Below, piece by piece: positions 61,669-64,000 of a stretch of 64,000 bases of DNA. Position numbers and translations under genes: made by a program. Location of the stretch: contig NZ_CP023696.1 in NCBI RefSeq assembly GCF_008704425.1, forward strand, positions 6,240,501-6,304,500, read 5' to 3'. The notes under the pieces were generated by a model. The model saw nothing but the letters and a program-made list of their open reading frames with translations, was not told the DNA's origin and searched no databases. The number at the start of each line of letters is the position of its first letter. The stretch's first letter is position 1. Source of the stretch: Streptomyces fradiae ATCC 10745 = DSM 40063 (GTDB lineage Bacteria; Actinomycetota; Actinomycetes; Streptomycetales; Streptomycetaceae).

Positions 61669-62529
61669 GTGCAAGGTGCTGATGAGACGTCCGCGGCGGT
61701 CCGCCCCCGTGGTCATGAACTGTCGGCCACGGGAGTCACCGTGGCGTACGACGGCGTCGACGTCGTACACGACGCCGCCATGACGCTGCGCCCCGGTGAG
61801 GTGACCGTCCTCGTGGGGCCGAACGGCAGCGGCAAGTCGACCCTCCTGCGGACCCTCGCGCGCCTGCAGCGACCCAGGGCCGCCACCCTGCTCATCGACG
61901 GCGACACCGACGGACTCGCCCTCGGCACCCGCGAGTTCTCCCGCCGCGTCGCCCTGCTGACCCAGGGCCGCCCCACACCCGGCGGTCTGACCGTGCGCGA
62001 CGTGGTCGAGTTCGGCCGCTACCCCTACCGGGGCCGCTGGGGCAAGGGCGACCCGCGGGGCCGCGCGGCCGTCGACCGGGCGCTCGACCTCACGGGCGTC
62101 GCCGAACTCGCCGACCGGGGCGTCGAGCACCTCTCCGGCGGACAGCTCCAACGCGTCTGGCTGGCCGGCTGCCTCGCCCAGGAGACGGGCGTGCTCCTCC
62201 TCGACGAGCCCACCACCTACCTCGACCTGCGCTACCAGGTCGAACTCCTCGACCTCATGCGCGACCTCGCCGACGACCACGGGATCGCCGTCGGCGCCGT
62301 CCTCCACGACCTCGACCAGGCGGCGGCCGTCGGCGACCGGATCGTCCTCCTGCGAGCGGGGCGCGTCGTCGCCGACGGCTCCCCCGAGGAGGTCCTCACG
62401 GCGCAGCGCCTGACCGAGACCTACGGCATCCGCGTCGACGTCGACGCCGACCCCCTCACCGGACGGCTCCGCACCCGCGCGGTCGGCCGCCACCACATAC
62501 GAAGCGAAAGGCCCAGCACCACCCCATGA
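61669..62529 (+). CDS. Siderophore/iron ABC transporter ATP-binding protein
   Basis: ATPase of 286 residues in the FecE/FhuC group with Walker A GPNGSGKST, the ABC signature LSGGQLQRVWLAG and Walker B VLLLDEPTTYLD, plus the H-loop HDLDQAA. It powers uptake of ferric siderophores with the lipoprotein and permease encoded next. GTG 61669 lies just after the iron box and has little leader; another downstream start cannot be excluded. The end overlaps the lipoprotein gene (ATGA). Confidence 0.9.
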   Translation: MQGADETSAAVRPRGHELSATGVTVAYDGVDVVHDAAMTLRPGEVTVLVGPNGSGKSTLLRTLARLQRPRAATLLIDGDTDGLALGTREFSRRVALLTQGRPTPGGLTVRDVVEFGRYPYRGRWGKGDPRGRAAVDRALDLTGVAELADRGVEHLSGGQLQRVWLAGCLAQETGVLLLDEPTTYLDLRYQVELLDLMRDLADDHGIAVGAVLHDLDQAAAVGDRIVLLRAGRVVADGSPEEVLTAQRLTETYGIRVDVDADPLTGRLRTRAVGRHHIRSERPSTTP

Positions 62530-63512
62530 GACGACACCTCCTCACCGCCGCGGTCCTCACCGCGGCGGCCCTCACCCTGACCGCCTGCGGCACCACCGAG
62601 CCCGCCGCCGACGACAAGGCGAAGAAGTCCGGCGAGAAGATCACCCTCACCGACGCCTCCGGCAAGGAGGTCGTCCTCGACGGCCCCGCCGAGAAGGTCG
62701 TCGGCACCGAGTGGCACGAGGTCGAACTGCTCGTCTCGCTGGGGGTCGACCCGGTCGGCGTCGCCGACGTCAAGGGCTACAAGACCTGGGACTCCGCCGT
62801 CCCGCTGAAGAACGAGCCGAAGGACATCGGCACCCGCGGCGAGCCCAGCATGGACACCATCGCCGCCCTCAAGCCCGACCTCATCGTCGCCAGCACCGAC
62901 CTGCCGCCGGCCGCCGTCAAGCAACTGCGCGGCATCGCCCCGGTGGTGGAGGTCAAGTCCGCCGACGCGGCCGACCCGATCGGGCGCATGAACGGCAACC
63001 TCGACCTGCTCGCCCGGGCCACCGGCACCACCGAGAAGGCCGCCCAGCTCAGGAAGGCGTTCGAGGTGAAGATCGAGGAGGGCAGGAAGGCCCTCGCCGA
63101 CGCCGGGCTCGGCGGCGCGAAGTACGCCTTCGCCGACGGCTACATCGTCTCCAACCAGACCGCGATCCGCCCCTACACCAGCGGCTCCCTGATCGGCGCG
63201 GTCAACGAGAAGCTCGGCCTGAAGAACGACTGGACCGTCGAGGGCGACCCCGCGTACGGCCTGGGCTCCACCGACGTCGAGGGCCTGACCAAGCTGAGCG
63301 CCGACGTGCACTTCGCCTACATCGGCAGCGACGGCGACAAGAACAGCACGCCCTTCACCGGCGTCCTCGCCAAGGACAAGGTGTGGACCTCGCTGCCCTT
63401 CGTGAAGAAGGGCAACGTCCACCGCCTGCCCGACGGCATCTGGATGTTCGGCGGCCCCGAGTCGATGAACCGGTACATCGACTCCGTCGTGGCCGAACTG
63501 ACGAAGAAGTAG
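62526..63512 (+). CDS. Siderophore-binding lipoprotein
   Basis: Extracellular substrate-binding protein of 328 residues. The signal peptide ends in the lipobox LTAC with Cys21, followed by a flexible linker and the class III periplasmic-binding fold of FecB/FepB proteins (KVVGTEWHEVELLVSLGVDPVG, SMDTIAALKPDLIVAS). It captures ferric siderophores and delivers them to the FecCD permease. ATG 62526 overlaps the stop of the ATPase gene. The exact siderophore is unknown. Confidence 0.92.
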   Translation: MRRHLLTAAVLTAAALTLTACGTTEPAADDKAKKSGEKITLTDASGKEVVLDGPAEKVVGTEWHEVELLVSLGVDPVGVADVKGYKTWDSAVPLKNEPKDIGTRGEPSMDTIAALKPDLIVASTDLPPAAVKQLRGIAPVVEVKSADAADPIGRMNGNLDLLARATGTTEKAAQLRKAFEVKIEEGRKALADAGLGGAKYAFADGYIVSNQTAIRPYTSGSLIGAVNEKLGLKNDWTVEGDPAYGLGSTDVEGLTKLSADVHFAYIGSDGDKNSTPFTGVLAKDKVWTSLPFVKKGNVHRLPDGIWMFGGPESMNRYIDSVVAELTKK

Positions 63513-63516
63513 GACC

Positions 63517-64000
63517 ATGGCCGTCACCGCGACCACCCCCGCCCGTCCCGCGGCCGCCCCGTCCCGGACGGGCGCGGCCGCGGTGACGGCCGCACTGCTC
63601 CTCCTCGTCGCGGGCCTCGCGCTCGCCGACGTCACCCAGGGCACCGCCGCCGTCGGCGCCCCCGAGGTGTGGAAGGCCCTCACCGGCCGGGCCGACCCCG
63701 CCGACGCCTCCGTCGTCATCGCCTCCCGGCTGCCCAGGGCGGCCGCGGGCCTGCTCGTCGGGATCGTGCTCGGCATGGCCGGCGCCGCCCTCCAGGCGGT
63801 CAGCCGCAACGTCCTCGCCTCGCCCGACACCCTCGCCGTCAACGCCGGCTCCTACTTCGCCCTCGGCCTGGCCGCCGCCACCGGCGTCTCCCTCCCGCTG
63901 CTCGCCTCCTCCGGCATCGCCTTCGCCGGCGGCCTCACCGCCGCCGCCGTCGTGCTGGGCCTCTCCGGCCTGGGCACCGGCACCATCCGCCTCGTCCTCG
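63517..64000 (+). CDS. FecCD-type siderophore permease (3' end outside window)
   Basis: The first 161 codons of an integral membrane permease. Hydrophobic helices start near residue 22, and the family signature ASRLPRAAAGLLVGIVLGMAGAALQ with LASPDTLAVNAG is present. ATG 63517 follows the lipoprotein stop after four bases, so it is in the same iron-controlled operon. The gene is cut by the window end; a second permease subunit probably follows. Confidence 0.92.
   Translation, partial: MAVTATTPARPAAAPSRTGAAAVTAALLLLVAGLALADVTQGTAAVGAPEVWKALTGRADPADASVVIASRLPRAAAGLLVGIVLGMAGAALQAVSRNVLASPDTLAVNAGSYFALGLAAATGVSLPLLASSGIAFAGGLTAAAVVLGLSGLGTGTIRLVL

Overview
The window is very GC-rich actinomycete DNA with strong third-position GC bias, GTG starts and overlapping stop/start junctions. 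It almost certainly comes from Streptomyces fradiae, the neomycin producer, or a very close relative. The left edge carries the 2-deoxystreptamine genes neoB (cut by the window start) and neoA. At 5.6 kb lies a gene whose product I recognise from memory as APH(3')-V, the producer's own aminoglycoside phosphotransferase. No search could be run, so the species call rests on recalled protein sequences.

Layout. (1) 0-7.5 kb: edge of the neomycin cluster, then a regulator / ImmA-like protease / MAB_1171c-type membrane protein cassette, the resistance gene aph with a strong terminator, a small secreted protein and a pectinesterase relic. (2) 7.6-17 kb: a tightly coupled four-gene minus-strand operon encoding an alpha/beta-hydrolase, a caspase-VMAP protein, a MoxR-type AAA+ ATPase and an 1800-residue vWA-like/NB-ARC/TPR/cyclase-like/NaeI-like protein. 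It looks like an elaborated vWA-MoxR-VMAP ternary conflict system. It carries a TTA codon in its first gene and has two DnaA-box-like sites upstream. This is the best candidate for the unusual system. (3) 17-37 kb: mostly ordinary chromosome. It holds a PanE-like reductase, a B12-type radical SAM protein, a Trypco1-like protein, two convergent CAP-domain proteins (one fused to an ECF sigma factor), a parS-like site, an SGNH hydrolase, a PGRP amidase, a WGR/beta-propeller protein, small membrane proteins, a FUSC-like exporter, glucose dehydrogenase, gluconokinase, a rhomboid protease and an MFS transporter.

(4) 37-61.6 kb: an island resembling the DosR/DevR dormancy regulon of Mycobacterium and the OsdR regulon of S. 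coelicolor. It contains TerC, tandem universal stress proteins, an NAD-dependent formate dehydrogenase, a zinc alcohol dehydrogenase, a DevS-like two-GAF histidine kinase, a GNAT-acyl-CoA synthetase fusion, two flavodoxin-like proteins, DUF4389, DUF1918, CBS-BON and Rv1733c-type proteins, a P2-type ATPase, and an N-terminal relic of nicotinate phosphoribosyltransferase. Several promoters share a 14-bp palindrome, twice in identical form (GGGCCGACCGGCCC), which suggests one regulator acting on the island. No response regulator is encoded in the window. A regular array of GTACCGGCCGC boxes lies between the divergent formate dehydrogenase and alcohol dehydrogenase genes.

(5) 61.6-64 kb: an iron-box-controlled siderophore ABC importer (ATPase, lipoprotein, permease), cut by the right edge.

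How the parts work together. TTA (bldA-dependent) codons occur in neoB, the MAB_1171c-like gene next to aph, the first gene of the conflict operon, and glucose dehydrogenase. They suggest developmental control of the antibiotic edge and of the conflict system. The 37-61.6 kb island would supply hypoxia and dormancy functions such as redox balance, stress-protein signalling and ion transport. No tRNA, rRNA, insertion sequence or CRISPR array was seen.
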